Positions 8,460-18,061 of a stretch of DNA of 64,000 nucleotides are shown here, in pieces (the stretch's first letter is position 1; each line of letters begins with the position of its first letter). This stretch comes from Variovorax sp. Root411. GTDB taxonomy: Bacteria; Pseudomonadota; Gammaproteobacteria; Burkholderiales; Burkholderiaceae_C. Under the pieces are notes generated by a model. That model had not been told where the DNA came from, did not search any database, and was given only the letters and a program-made list of their open reading frames with translations. Location: contig NZ_LMDW01000001.1 in NCBI RefSeq assembly GCF_001425205.1, positions 869,928-933,927 of the forward strand, read 5' to 3'. Position numbers and translations under genes: made by a program.

Positions 8460-9197
8460 TCAGCCGCGCGGGGCGGGCAGCATGCGACGCAGGGCTTCGA
8501 AGAACAGGTCCGACTGCTCCCGCTCGCCCTGGATCTGCGCCGCCACGTGCGCGGCCAACTTTGCATTTACCGGCACCAGCGGCCGGCCGGTCGATTGCGC
8601 GATGACCTGGTGCAGGCAGGCGCGCTCCAGGTAGTAGAGGTCGTCGTAGGCATGGGCGATGGTGCCGCCCGCGACGATCACGCCATGGTTCGCGAGAAAG
8701 GCCACGTCCTTGCCGGCCATCGCGCGGGCGATGCGCTCGCCCTCGGCGTCGTCGAGCGCGAGGCCGTTGTATTCGGCGTCGATGGCGATGCGGTTCATGT
8801 AGCGCATCGCGTTCTGGCTGGCGGTGGGATCGAGCGCGCGGTCGGCCGTGATCGTGAGCGCGGTGGCGTACGGCATGTGGCAGTGCAGCACGACCGCATG
8901 GCCCGTGAGCCGGTGCACCGCGCCATGGATGAAGAGGGCGGTGGGCTCCACGCGATGGCGGCCCGCGAGCACCTCGCCGTGCACGTCGATCAGCACGATG
9001 TCGTCGGGGCCGATCTCGCCCCAGTGCAGCCCGCGCGGGTTGATGAGGTAGCGGTCCTGCGCGCCCGGCAGCATCACGCTGAAGTGGTTGCAGACGCCTT
9101 CGGACAACCCGTGGTGAGCGGCGGCGCGCAAGGCCAGGGCGAGGTCTTCGCGCAGCTTGCTGACGGCGGGGCTGGCGTAGGCGGCATCGGCGGACAT
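8460..9197 (-). CDS. Class II aldolase/adducin-family protein
   Basis: 245 residues. It shows the zinc-dependent class II aldolase pattern: GLSEGVCNHFSVMLP near the start, FLINPRG-like DRYLINPRGLHWGEI, the HCHMPYAT metal-binding pair around residue 113-115, and a third His in AFLANHGVIVAGGTI. The family cleaves or epimerises phosphorylated or free sugars and sugar acids. It is the last gene of the minus-strand sugar-acid cluster, 37 nt after the KDPGal aldolase. It may process a second product of the pathway. The ribosome site AAGGAG lies 9-10 nt before ATG 9197. Confidence 0.85.
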   Translation of the reverse strand: MSADAAYASPAVSKLREDLALALRAAAHHGLSEGVCNHFSVMLPGAQDRYLINPRGLHWGEIGPDDIVLIDVHGEVLAGRHRVEPTALFIHGAVHRLTGHAVVLHCHMPYATALTITADRALDPTASQNAMRYMNRIAIDAEYNGLALDDAEGERIARAMAGKDVAFLANHGVIVAGGTIAHAYDDLYYLERACLHQVIAQSTGRPLVPVNAKLAAHVAAQIQGEREQSDLFFEALRRMLPAPRG

Positions 9198-9234
9198 CGA
9201 GGGGGTCTCCTTGTTCTTGGGGGGCGTTCGCGGA

Positions 9235-9876
9235 TCAGGCCTGGATCAAGCCCGACCAGGCCGCGATGAATTTCTTCGCATCGTCGCACACCGCCGCGGC
9301 CTGCTTGCCGGGCTTGTAGAGCGCGGAACCGATGCCGAACCCGGCCGCGCCGGCCGCGCGCCATTCGGCCATGTTCGCGGGCGTGATGCCGCCCACGGGC
9401 ATGACGGGCGTGCCGGCCGGCAGCACGGCCAACAGGGCCTTCACCACGGCGGGCGAGGCCAGTTCGGCCGGGAACAGCTTGAGCCCGGTGGCGCCGGCCG
9501 CGAGTGCGCCGAAGGCCTCGGTCGGCGTCATGACGCCCGGCAGGCAGACCATGCCGAGCCGCGCGGCCTCGGCGATGACCTCGGCGTTGCAGTTGGGCGA
9601 GACGATCAACTCGCCGCCGGCCGCATGCACGTCGCGCACCTGCTGTGCGCCGAGCACCGTACCGGCGCCGACCAGCGCGTGCGGAAAGCGCTTGCGCATC
9701 AACGCGATGCTCTCCAGCGGCTGCGGCGAATTGAGCGGCACTTCGAGCAGCCGGAAGCCTGGCTCGACGATGGCGTCGCCGATGTCGGCTGCCTCGGCGG
9801 GCGTGAGGCCGCGCAGGATCGCCACCAGGGGCAGCTCGCGCATCGCAGTGGTGAATTTTTCGAGAGGCGTGGTCAT
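9235..9876 (-). CDS. dgoA: 2-dehydro-3-deoxy-6-phosphogalactonate aldolase
   Basis: 213 residues, a single-domain class I (Schiff-base) KDPG/KDPGal aldolase. It shows LPLVAILRGLTPAEA, the base-providing Glu in RLLEVPLNSP, VGAGTV, the Schiff-base Lys in ATGLKLFPAE, and PVGGITPANM. It should cleave 2-dehydro-3-deoxy-6-phospho-sugar acid to pyruvate and glyceraldehyde-3-phosphate. NSP after EVPL and its pairing with a DgoK-type kinase favour the galactonate rather than the gluconate enzyme. Its ATG overlaps the kinase stop by 4 nt (ATGA), implying translational coupling. Confidence 0.88.
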   Translation of the reverse strand: MTTPLEKFTTAMRELPLVAILRGLTPAEAADIGDAIVEPGFRLLEVPLNSPQPLESIALMRKRFPHALVGAGTVLGAQQVRDVHAAGGELIVSPNCNAEVIAEAARLGMVCLPGVMTPTEAFGALAAGATGLKLFPAELASPAVVKALLAVLPAGTPVMPVGGITPANMAEWRAAGAAGFGIGSALYKPGKQAAAVCDDAKKFIAAWSGLIQA

Positions 9877-10781
9877 GTGGAAGCTCTGTCGGTGTCGAGA
9901 AAACCGGACAGTGCATGCAGTCCGGCCCAGGTGGCTTCGGCCCCCAGCGTGCGCGTGGTGACGCCGGTGGCGCGCAGGGCCAATGCATAGCGCTGGGTGA
10001 GGGCGGACGAGCCGATGAGGATCACCTCGCCGGCCGCCTGCAACGACTGCGTGCGCAGTTCCTCGCCGATCAGCAGGCCCGAGAGGTAGCTCGACAGCTC
10101 CTGCTCGGGCATGCGCTCGAACAGCGCCAGCGTGCGCGTGCCGAAGGCGTTGTGCAGCAGGCCGTGGCCGTTTTCCGAGCAGGTCACGCCTTCGAGGAAA
10201 GAGGCCTCGTCGAGCGGCGCCGATGCATCGAGCGTGCGAGCCAGGATCGAGTGCTGGCTCAGCAGCGCGTAGAACTCGCCCGTCATGTAGGTGCGGAAGC
10301 CCGCGACGCGGCCCTTCTTGACCGTGACCCATTTGTTGTGCGTGCCGGGCAGCACGAAGACGCCGTCGTCCAGGCCGGTGATCGACATGGCGCCGAAGAT
10401 CTGCACCTCTTCGCCGCGCATCACGTCGGGCACGCCGGCGTGCTCGTCGCTCAGGCCCGGCACGATTGCGATGCTGGCACCGGGGATTGCGTTGATGTCG
10501 ATGATCCTGCGGCCCACCTCGACACGGCCGGCGGGGCAGGCGCAGTAGGGCGCTTCGACCCAGCCCTGCTTGCTGCCAGCCATGCCGGAGATCAGGCAGC
10601 GCGCGCCTTCCAGGCGCATCCAGTCGCCGAACAGCGACTCGAAGACCGCGGGAAAGCCACCCTCGGGCACCGTGAGGATGCCGCGGGCGTCGCTGCGCTC
10701 TTCCAACACCTTGCCGTGGGCGTCCAGCAAGGCACCGCGCAGCGAGCTTGTGCCCCAGTCGATGGCTATCAGTCTTGTCAT
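9873..10781 (-). CDS. dgoK: 2-dehydro-3-deoxygalactonokinase
   Basis: 302 residues from ATG 10781. The N-terminus IAIDWGTSSLRGALLD is the phosphate-1 loop of the DgoK branch of the ASKHA kinases. GMAGSKQGW, VFVLPGTHNKWV and MTGEFYALL are further family blocks. It phosphorylates 2-dehydro-3-deoxygalactonate with ATP, making the substrate for the aldolase encoded immediately downstream. The open frame continues upstream into the hairpin repeat at 10805-10984; that extension has no conserved content and was excluded. It overlaps dgoA by 4 nt. Confidence 0.9.
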   Translation of the reverse strand: MTRLIAIDWGTSSLRGALLDAHGKVLEERSDARGILTVPEGGFPAVFESLFGDWMRLEGARCLISGMAGSKQGWVEAPYCACPAGRVEVGRRIIDINAIPGASIAIVPGLSDEHAGVPDVMRGEEVQIFGAMSITGLDDGVFVLPGTHNKWVTVKKGRVAGFRTYMTGEFYALLSQHSILARTLDASAPLDEASFLEGVTCSENGHGLLHNAFGTRTLALFERMPEQELSSYLSGLLIGEELRTQSLQAAGEVILIGSSALTQRYALALRATGVTTRTLGAEATWAGLHALSGFLDTDRAST

Positions 10782-10804
10782 GTCTGTCGCCTGTGTTTTG
10801 TTTC

Positions 10805-10984
10805 GGGGCGCGTGCCCAGGCCACCGGGTACTCCCCTCCGCGAATGTCCCCCGCTTCGCTCCTCCTTTATTTCGCTGCGGGGAGCACCCGGTGCCCTGTG
10901 CACGGGCCTTTTTCGCGAAATAAAGGAGGAGCGAAGCGGGGGACATTCGCGAAAAAGGTCACCGCGTCGGCGGGATCGCGCCCC
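10805..10984. repeat. Composite double-hairpin intergenic repeat, locus A
   Basis: Fills most of the gap between the dehydratase stop (10999) and the dgoK start (10781). Two copies of a conserved core of about 37 nt (reading ATAAAGGAGGAGCGAAGCGG) lie in opposite orientation. Copy 1, on the minus strand, is closed by arms 10811-10836 and 10879-10904 (23 of 26 Watson-Crick plus one G.U on the core strand). Copy 2, on the plus strand, is closed by a perfect 13-bp stem 10907-10919/10946-10958 (CCTTTTTCGCGAA). GGGGCGCG (10805-10812) and CGCGCCCC (10977-10984) close the whole. The repeat begins 14 nt after the upstream stop codon. Confidence 0.85.
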
Positions 10985-10998
10985 TAAGCCCGACCTGC

Positions 10999-12735
10999 TC
11001 AGTGATTGTCGCGCGGCACAAAAGCCCCACGGCGACCACGCAGAAAGCCCAGGTCCGCCCCCTGGTCGGCCTGCAGCACTGTGTCGACATAGAGCTTCCA
11101 GTAGCCCGAGTCCAGCGGCGCCTTGGGCGCGACCCATTTCTCGCGGCGCTTCGCCAGCTCTTCGTCGCTCACATGCAGATGCAATTTGCGGTTCGGCACG
11201 TCGAGCTCGACGATGTCGCCGTCCTGCACCAGCGCCAGCGGCCCGCCCGCAGCCGCTTCGGGCGCGGTATGCAGCACCACGGTGCCATAGGCCGTGCCGC
11301 TCATGCGCGCATCGCTGATGCGGACCATGTCGGTGATGCCCTTGCGCAGCACCTTCGGCGGCAGCGGCATGTTGCCGGCCTCGGCCATGCCGGGGTAGCC
11401 CTTGGGGCCGCAGTTCTTCAGCACCATGATGCAGTGCTCATCGATGTCGAGGTTCTCGTCGTCGATGCGCTTGTGCAGGTCTTCGGCGCTTTCGAACACC
11501 ACCGCGCGGCCCTTGTGCACCAGCAGCTCGGGCGTGGCCGCGCTGGGCTTGATGATGGCGCCGTTGGGCGCGAGGTTGCCGCGCAGCACGCAGATGCCGG
11601 CCTTCTCCTTGAAGGGCTCGGCCAGCGTGCGAATGACCTGCGGGCCGTAGTTCTCGGCGTCCTTCACGTTCTCCCACACGCTCTGGCCGGTGACGGTGAG
11701 GATGTCCTTGTGCAGGTGCTCGGCGATCTCCTTGATCACCACCGGCAGGCCGCCCGCGTAGCAGAAGTCTTCCATCAGGTACTGGCCCGAGGGCTGCAGG
11801 TTCACCAGGCAGGGCAACTCGGCGGCCAGCCGGTCGAAATCGTCGAGCGTGAGGTCGACGCCCATGCGGCCTGCAATGGCCAGCAGGTGGATCACGAAGT
11901 TGGTCGAACCGCCGATGGCCGCATTGACCTTGATTGCATTCTCGATCGCCTGGCGCGTGAGGATCTTCGACATGTTCATGTCTTCATGCACCATGTCGAC
12001 GATGCGCCGGCCCGCCTGCCGTGCAAGCACGTTGCGGCGGCCGTCGACGGCGGGGTAGGCCGCATTGCCCGGCAGGCCGATGCCCAGCGACTCGACCATG
12101 CTGGCCATGGTGCTGGCGGTGCCCATCGTCATGCAGTGGCCGTGGCTGCGGTGCATGCAGCTCTCGGCCTCGAAGAACTCCTGCAGCTTGAGCGTGCCGG
12201 CGCGCACCTGCTCGCTCATCTGCCACACGCCGGTGCCCGAGCCCAGCTCCTGGCCGCGCCACTTGCCCGAGAGCATGGGGCCGCCCGACACGCCGATGGT
12301 CGGCAGGTCGACGCTGGCCGCGCCCATCATCAGTGCGGGCGTGGTCTTGTCGCAGCCCATGAGCAGCACCACACCGTCGAGCGGGTTGCCGCGGATGCTT
12401 TCTTCGACGTCCATGCTCGCGAGGTTGCGGTACAGCATGGCGGTGGGGCGCAGCAGCGTTTCGCCAAGCGACATCACCGGGAACTCGAGCGGGAAGCCGC
12501 CCGCCTCATACACGCCGATCTTCACTTGCTCGGCCAGCGTGCGGAAGTGCGAGTTGCAGGGCGTGAGTTCGCTGAAGGTGTTGCAGATGCCGATGACGGG
12601 GCGGCCGTCGAACTGGTCGTGCGGCAGGCCCTTGCCTTTCAACCAGCTGCGGTAGATGAAGCCGTCGCGGTCGTTGCGGCCGAACCATTGCTGGCTGCGA
12701 AGTTCACCGGGTTTCTTCTTGGGGGCGGTGCTCAT
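10999..12735 (-). CDS. IlvD/Edd-family sugar-acid dehydratase
   Basis: 578 residues, the length of the sugar-acid branch (L-arabinonate, D-xylonate or D-galactonate type) of the IlvD/Edd iron-sulfur dehydratases. Cluster cysteines are seen in GICNTFSELTPCN, LLMGCDKTTPA and RSHGHCMTMGTAS; DARMSGTAYG is the C-terminal family block. It removes water from an aldonate to give the 2-keto-3-deoxy acid that DgoK then phosphorylates. The exact aldonate cannot be fixed from sequence. The KDGal kinase and aldolase argue for galactonate or an equivalent six-carbon acid. It is divergent from the FadR-type regulator. Confidence 0.85.
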   Translation of the reverse strand: MSTAPKKKPGELRSQQWFGRNDRDGFIYRSWLKGKGLPHDQFDGRPVIGICNTFSELTPCNSHFRTLAEQVKIGVYEAGGFPLEFPVMSLGETLLRPTAMLYRNLASMDVEESIRGNPLDGVVLLMGCDKTTPALMMGAASVDLPTIGVSGGPMLSGKWRGQELGSGTGVWQMSEQVRAGTLKLQEFFEAESCMHRSHGHCMTMGTASTMASMVESLGIGLPGNAAYPAVDGRRNVLARQAGRRIVDMVHEDMNMSKILTRQAIENAIKVNAAIGGSTNFVIHLLAIAGRMGVDLTLDDFDRLAAELPCLVNLQPSGQYLMEDFCYAGGLPVVIKEIAEHLHKDILTVTGQSVWENVKDAENYGPQVIRTLAEPFKEKAGICVLRGNLAPNGAIIKPSAATPELLVHKGRAVVFESAEDLHKRIDDENLDIDEHCIMVLKNCGPKGYPGMAEAGNMPLPPKVLRKGITDMVRISDARMSGTAYGTVVLHTAPEAAAGGPLALVQDGDIVELDVPNRKLHLHVSDEELAKRREKWVAPKAPLDSGYWKLYVDTVLQADQGADLGFLRGRRGAFVPRDNH

Positions 12736-12808
12736 GGATGTCTCTCTTTGTTGTCGAAATAAGAGGCAGAACTCTCAGGGTTTGTCCTGCCGATCCGTGC
12801 TTTCAATC

Positions 12809-12818
12809 ATCATATGAT
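12809..12818. promoter_or_regulatory. Candidate operator palindrome between dehydratase and GntR/FadR genes
   Basis: ATCATATGAT is a perfect 10-bp palindrome in an AT-rich patch within otherwise very GC-rich DNA, about 75 nt from either start codon of the divergent dehydratase and FadR-type genes. FadR/FCD regulators bind short palindromes of this size at such positions. It is the best candidate for a shared operator, though only position and symmetry support it. Confidence 0.4.
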
Positions 12819-12884
12819 AAGCGCGATCAACACGCCGGACCCTTCGTGTTTTCGAGCGTCGAGATACCGAATTTCACATCGCAC

Positions 12885-13628
12885 ATGATCAAGAACATCC
12901 ACGGTCGAACGCTCGAACTGCTCGGTGAAGCCGTGGTGTCCGGGCGCTATGCGATCGGTGCGTCGATCCCCTCCGAGCCCGTGCTCGGTGAGGAACTCGG
13001 CGTGAGCCGGACCGTGGTGCGCGAGGCCATCAAGTCGCTGGCGGCCAAGGGCCTGATCGTCACGGGGCCGAAGGTCGGCACGCGCGTGCTGCCCAAGGAC
13101 AAGTGGAACTGGTTCGACCCCGACGTCATCACCTGGCAGGCGCGCGCGGGGCTCACGCCCGAGTTCCTGCGCGACCTGCAGGACTTGCGCCGCGTAGTGG
13201 AGCCGGCGGCCGTGCGGCTCGCGGCCGAGCGGGCCACGGCCAAGGACATCGAGGAAATAGAGACCGCCTTTGCCGGCATGAAGGAGGCCGTGGAGAACGG
13301 CGGCGACTACGTCACCTTCGACCTGCGCTTTCACAACGGCCTGTTGAGTGCCGCGGGCAACCGCATGCTCGCGCAGATGAGCAAGGTGCTCAACGCGCTG
13401 CTGCGCACCAGTTTCGAGATTTCGACCGCCAAGCCCGACGGTCCCGCGCTGTCGCTGCCCTTGCACCGCGCGGTGATCGACGCGGTGATCGCGCATGACC
13501 CAACCAAGGCCGAGCTCGCGATCATCCGCCTCATCGATGGCGCGCGCCAGGACATCGAGGACGTGCTGGGCTCGCGCCGGCGATTGCCGCGCCTGAGCCG
13601 GCCCCCGCCGAGGCTCAAGGCCAGCTAG
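12885..13628 (+). CDS. GntR-family (FadR/FCD subfamily) regulator of the sugar-acid locus
   Basis: 247 residues from ATG 12885. The winged HTH at about 10-75 shows YAIGASIPSEPVLGEELGVSRTVVREAIKSLAAKGLI, given here in part: SEPVLGEELGVSRTVVREA. The FCD ligand domain follows, with the metal/ligand Asp/His pattern DLRFHNGLLSAAGN and a late LHRAVIDAV. Its closest functional analogue is DgoR, the galactonate repressor. It probably represses both the minus-strand catabolic genes and the plus-strand transporter. The open frame starts earlier at 12738, but that part has no family content. The ribosome site at 12885 is weak. Confidence 0.85.
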   Translation: MIKNIHGRTLELLGEAVVSGRYAIGASIPSEPVLGEELGVSRTVVREAIKSLAAKGLIVTGPKVGTRVLPKDKWNWFDPDVITWQARAGLTPEFLRDLQDLRRVVEPAAVRLAAERATAKDIEEIETAFAGMKEAVENGGDYVTFDLRFHNGLLSAAGNRMLAQMSKVLNALLRTSFEISTAKPDGPALSLPLHRAVIDAVIAHDPTKAELAIIRLIDGARQDIEDVLGSRRRLPRLSRPPPRLKAS

Positions 13629-13735
13629 CCGCATCTGCGCCGTCTAAGCGTTTGTCCGCAGTTCGCATCCGGTTCTTTCACCCTACGCTCGCGCCCCGAG
13701 CAAATTCCACCGAAGAAGAGAAGGAGACATCAACC

Positions 13736-15118
13736 ATGAAACTCGTCAAGTCGCTGATCGCGCCAACGCTGCTCGCGCTGGGCCTGCTGTCGGCAGGCCA
13801 CGTTGCCGCGCAGGAAAAACTCACCGTCTGGTGGGTCAAGGGCTTCTACAAGGCGGAGGACGACGCGCTGTTCGCCGCCATCAAGAAGTTCGAGGACAAG
13901 AACAAGAACGTCAAGATCGAGCTGTCGCAGTACCCGATCCAGGACATGATCCCCAAGACCGTGTCCGCGCTCGATTCGGGCAGCCCGCCCGACGTGGCCT
14001 ACGCCGACGTGTACGACTTCCAGGTCACCGGCAAGTGGGCGTTCGACGGCAAGCTCGAAGACATCAGCAGCGTGCTCACGCCCATGAAGGACCGCTTCGC
14101 GCCCAACACGCTCGAAACCACCTACCTCTACAACGACCAGACCAAGAAGAAGGCCTACTACGCCTTCCCGATCAAGCAGCAGACGATGCACATCGAGTAC
14201 TGGCGCGACATGCTGGCGGAGGCGGGCTTCAAGGAGTCGGACATCCCGGCCACCTGGAAGGAGTACTGGTCGTTCTGGTGCGAGAAGGTGCAACCTGCCA
14301 GCCGCAAGGAAAGCGGCAAGCGCACCTTCGGCATCGGCATGCCGATGGGCGTGGATTCGAGCGACTCGTTCTATTCGTTCCTGACCTTCATGGACGCCTA
14401 CAACGTCAAGCTGGTGGACGACAACGGCAAGCTGCTGGTGGACGACCCGAAGGTGCGCACCGGCCTGATCGGCGCGCTGACCGACTACACCGCGCCCTAC
14501 ACAAAGGGCTGCACGCCGCCTTCTTCCACCAGCTGGAAGGACCCGGACAACAACGTCGCGTTCCACAACAAGACGACCGTGATGACGCACAACGCGACCA
14601 TCTCCATCGCCGCCAAGTGGCTCGACGATTCGGACAACGCTTCGCTCACGCCCGAACAGCGTGAGGAAGCGCGCAAGAACTACACCGAGCGCATCCGCAC
14701 GGCCGGCTTCCCGAGCAAGCCCGACGGCAGCAAGATGGTCTATCGCAGTGCGGTGAAGACCGGCGTGGTGTTCAAGGACGCGAAGAACAAGGCCCGCGCC
14801 AAGGAGTTCGTCGCCTTCCTGATGCAGGAAGAGAACCTGACGCCGTACGTCGAAGGCTCGCTGGGCCGCTGGTTCCCCGTCACCAAGGCCGCGCAGCAGC
14901 GCGACTTCTGGAAGGCTGACCCGCACCGCCTCTCGGTCTACAACCAGTACGCCGCCGGCACCGTGACCTTCGAATTCACCAAGAACTACAAGTTCACCGT
15001 GCTGAACAACGAGAACGTCTGGGCCAAGGCCATGAGCCGCGTCGTCACCGACAAGGTGCCAGTGGACAAGGCCGTGGACGAGATGATCGCGCGCATCAAG
15101 ACGGTGGCGGCGCAGTAA
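13736..15118 (+). CDS. ABC transporter sugar/sugar-acid binding protein (CUT1)
   Basis: 460 residues. AAGGAGACATCAACC precedes ATG 13736. The signal peptide MKLVKSLIAPTLLALGLLS is cleaved near VAAQ. The mature start EKLTVWWVKGFYK and the block DSGSPPDVAYADVYDFQ are typical of family 1 extracellular solute-binding proteins. It is the periplasmic receptor of the importer formed with the next three genes. By context the ligand should be the aldonate degraded by the minus-strand genes, or an oligosaccharide containing it. Confidence 0.9.
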   Translation: MKLVKSLIAPTLLALGLLSAGHVAAQEKLTVWWVKGFYKAEDDALFAAIKKFEDKNKNVKIELSQYPIQDMIPKTVSALDSGSPPDVAYADVYDFQVTGKWAFDGKLEDISSVLTPMKDRFAPNTLETTYLYNDQTKKKAYYAFPIKQQTMHIEYWRDMLAEAGFKESDIPATWKEYWSFWCEKVQPASRKESGKRTFGIGMPMGVDSSDSFYSFLTFMDAYNVKLVDDNGKLLVDDPKVRTGLIGALTDYTAPYTKGCTPPSSTSWKDPDNNVAFHNKTTVMTHNATISIAAKWLDDSDNASLTPEQREEARKNYTERIRTAGFPSKPDGSKMVYRSAVKTGVVFKDAKNKARAKEFVAFLMQEENLTPYVEGSLGRWFPVTKAAQQRDFWKADPHRLSVYNQYAAGTVTFEFTKNYKFTVLNNENVWAKAMSRVVTDKVPVDKAVDEMIARIKTVAAQ

Positions 15119-15157
15119 GCCGTACGCGTACGGCACCACTTCATCGGACTGACTCGT

Positions 15158-16033
15158 ATGAGCTCTATCGTCGCCGCCGCGCCGCCCACGGCGCCTGTTG
15201 CCAATCTCGGGGCGCGCCATGCGCGCTGGCAGTTCTGGGGCGCGGTCATGGTCGTGCCCTACCTGCTGGTGTTCGTGGTGTTCGTGCTCTACCCGGTGGG
15301 CTACGGGCTTTGGCTCGCCCGCCATCCGCAAAGCTACGTGAAGCTGGTCGAAGACCCGATCTTCTTCCGATCGGTGATCAACACGGCCATCTTCCTGATC
15401 GTGGCGATCAACCTCAAGATGCTCGTGGCACTGGTGCTTTCGGGCTTCTTCGTGACATCGCGCTGGTGGATCAAGATCGTCTCGGCGATCTTCATCCTGC
15501 CCTGGGCGATGCCTTCGATTCCAACCATCCTGTCGATCCGCTTCATGCTGAACCCGGAGTGGGGCGTGATCAACAGCACCATTTTCCGCCTGACCGGCGC
15601 CGACGGGCCCAACTGGCTCAACGACCCCGCGCTGGCATTGGCCTTCGCGATGGTGGTCCACGTGTGGAAGTCGCTGCCGTTCTGGACGCTCATTCTGGTG
15701 GCGGGTCGGCTGGCCATCCCCAACGAGCAATACGAGGCCGCCTCAGTCGACGGCGCATCGTCCTGGCAGAAATTCCGCTTCGTGAGCTGGCCCGCGTTGA
15801 AGACGCTCTACGTCACCTCGCTGATCCTCTCGATGATCTGGACGCTGGGCGACTTCAACAGCGTCTACCTGCTGACCGGCGGCGGACCTGCCGACCTGAC
15901 GCACGTGCTCGCAACGCTGGGCATCCGCTACCTGCGGCTCGACCAGGTCGACCTGTCGATGGCTTCCATCGTGGTGGCGCTGCCGCTCGTGCTGCCGCTC
16001 GTTTACTTCATGATGAAGAGGCTCTCGAAATGA
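15158..16033 (+). CDS. ABC transporter permease, UgpA/MalF type
   Basis: 291 residues with six predicted membrane segments. The cytoplasmic EAA loop is EAASVDGASSWQKFRFVSWPAL, given in part as EAASVDGASSWQKF, which docks onto the ATPase. One of two inner-membrane subunits of the CUT1 importer. It starts 39 nt after the receptor gene. It is followed by a hairpin repeat and then the second permease gene. Confidence 0.92.
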   Translation: MSSIVAAAPPTAPVANLGARHARWQFWGAVMVVPYLLVFVVFVLYPVGYGLWLARHPQSYVKLVEDPIFFRSVINTAIFLIVAINLKMLVALVLSGFFVTSRWWIKIVSAIFILPWAMPSIPTILSIRFMLNPEWGVINSTIFRLTGADGPNWLNDPALALAFAMVVHVWKSLPFWTLILVAGRLAIPNEQYEAASVDGASSWQKFRFVSWPALKTLYVTSLILSMIWTLGDFNSVYLLTGGGPADLTHVLATLGIRYLRLDQVDLSMASIVVALPLVLPLVYFMMKRLSK

Positions 16034-16064
16034 GCCCCCACGTTCATCACTTCGTGTATTCACT

Positions 16065-16112
16065 GCCCCCCGAGGGGGCCGCCGCCCTCCTAGAGGCGGC
16101 TCGTCGGAGGGC
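16065..16112 (+). repeat. Hairpin-forming repeat covering the second permease's ribosome site
   Basis: In the 82-nt gap between the permease genes, GCCCCC (16065-16070) pairs with GGGGGC (16074-16079) around a CGA loop. GCCCTCC (16084-16090) pairs with GGAGGGC (16106-16112). An alternative stem is GCCGCC/GGCGGC. The right arm of the second hairpin is the only Shine-Dalgarno (GGAGG, 4-8 nt before ATG 16116), so it would be masked when the stem forms. The surrounding phrase, cacttcgtgtattcactg then a C-run and G-run, looks like a dispersed repeat, though only one copy is in this window. Confidence 0.55.
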
Positions 16113-16115
16113 GAA

Positions 16116-16967
16116 ATGAAACGCTGGACCCCCAAGGCCGTAGCGACCGAGGCCAAGCTGCTGCTGATCGGCATCCCGGTGCTGCTGTGGACGCTGATCC
16201 CGGTCTACCACATGGTGCTGTTCGCGATCTCGTCGAAGGACTCCGCGACCTCGGGCCACCTGTGGCCCAAGAACCCGACGCTGGACAACTTCCGCATCGT
16301 GTTCCAGCAGAAGCACTTCTACCTCGATCACTTCTGGCTGCAGCTGTGGAACTCGCTGCTGATCGCGTTGTCGGTGGGCGTGCTCACGCTGTTCGTTGCG
16401 ACCACGGCGGCGTTTGCCATCAGCCGGCTGCGCGTGCGCGGCGGGCGCACGGTGATGAACCTGGCGCTGTTCACGTACTTCATCCCGGCGGCGTTCCTGG
16501 CCGTGCCCATGTACAAGACCATGGGCAACTACGGGCTGCTCAACAGCCAGTGGGCGCTGATCCTGGCGATGGTGACCATCGCCTCGCCGTACTGCATCTG
16601 GGTGCTGAAGCAGGCGTCGGACAAGCTGCCCTACGAACTCGACGAAGCCGCACGCATGGACGGCGCCTCGCCGCTGCAGCTGTTCCGCCTCGTGTACCTG
16701 CCGCTGATGGTGCCGTCGCTGGTGGCGGTGGGCACCTATTCGCTGCTGCTGGCATGGAACGAGTACCTCTATGCCTTCCTGCTGCTGTCGAACGACAGGA
16801 GCGTGACCCTTGCCGTCGCGCTCGGCAACTTCCTCTCGGCGGACGATTCGCCGTGGGAGCTGCTGATGGCCACCGGCCTCATCTATGCGTTGCCGCCTGC
16901 GGCGATCTACTACGCCTTCAAACGCTACATGGTGGGTGGCCTGACGGCCGGCGCCGTCAAGAGCTGA
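16116..16967 (+). CDS. ABC transporter permease, UgpE/MalG type
   Basis: 283 residues, six membrane segments, EAA loop EAARMDGASPLQLFRLVYLP. It pairs with the preceding permease in the membrane channel of the CUT1 importer. Its GGAGG ribosome site sits inside a hairpin (16084-16112), so its translation may depend on ribosomes or helicases opening that stem. The ATPase gene follows after 20 nt. Confidence 0.92.
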   Translation: MKRWTPKAVATEAKLLLIGIPVLLWTLIPVYHMVLFAISSKDSATSGHLWPKNPTLDNFRIVFQQKHFYLDHFWLQLWNSLLIALSVGVLTLFVATTAAFAISRLRVRGGRTVMNLALFTYFIPAAFLAVPMYKTMGNYGLLNSQWALILAMVTIASPYCIWVLKQASDKLPYELDEAARMDGASPLQLFRLVYLPLMVPSLVAVGTYSLLLAWNEYLYAFLLLSNDRSVTLAVALGNFLSADDSPWELLMATGLIYALPPAAIYYAFKRYMVGGLTAGAVKS

Positions 16968-16987
16968 ACGAATTCAGGAACGACAAC

Positions 16988-18058
<1,071 letters not shown>

Positions 18059-18061
18059 TCT

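Noticed and set aside
10805..10946. N-terminal extension of DgoK (55 residues) running through the hairpin repeat
   Set aside because: The translated repeat (phrases such as [10 protein letters not shown], also seen at the other repeat loci) has no kinase-family content, and the family start is at 10781.
10999..12762. 586-residue plus-strand frame opposite the dehydratase gene
   Set aside because: His/Ala/Val/Arg-rich shadow typical of GC-rich antisense frames; the dehydratase on the minus strand has all its motifs.
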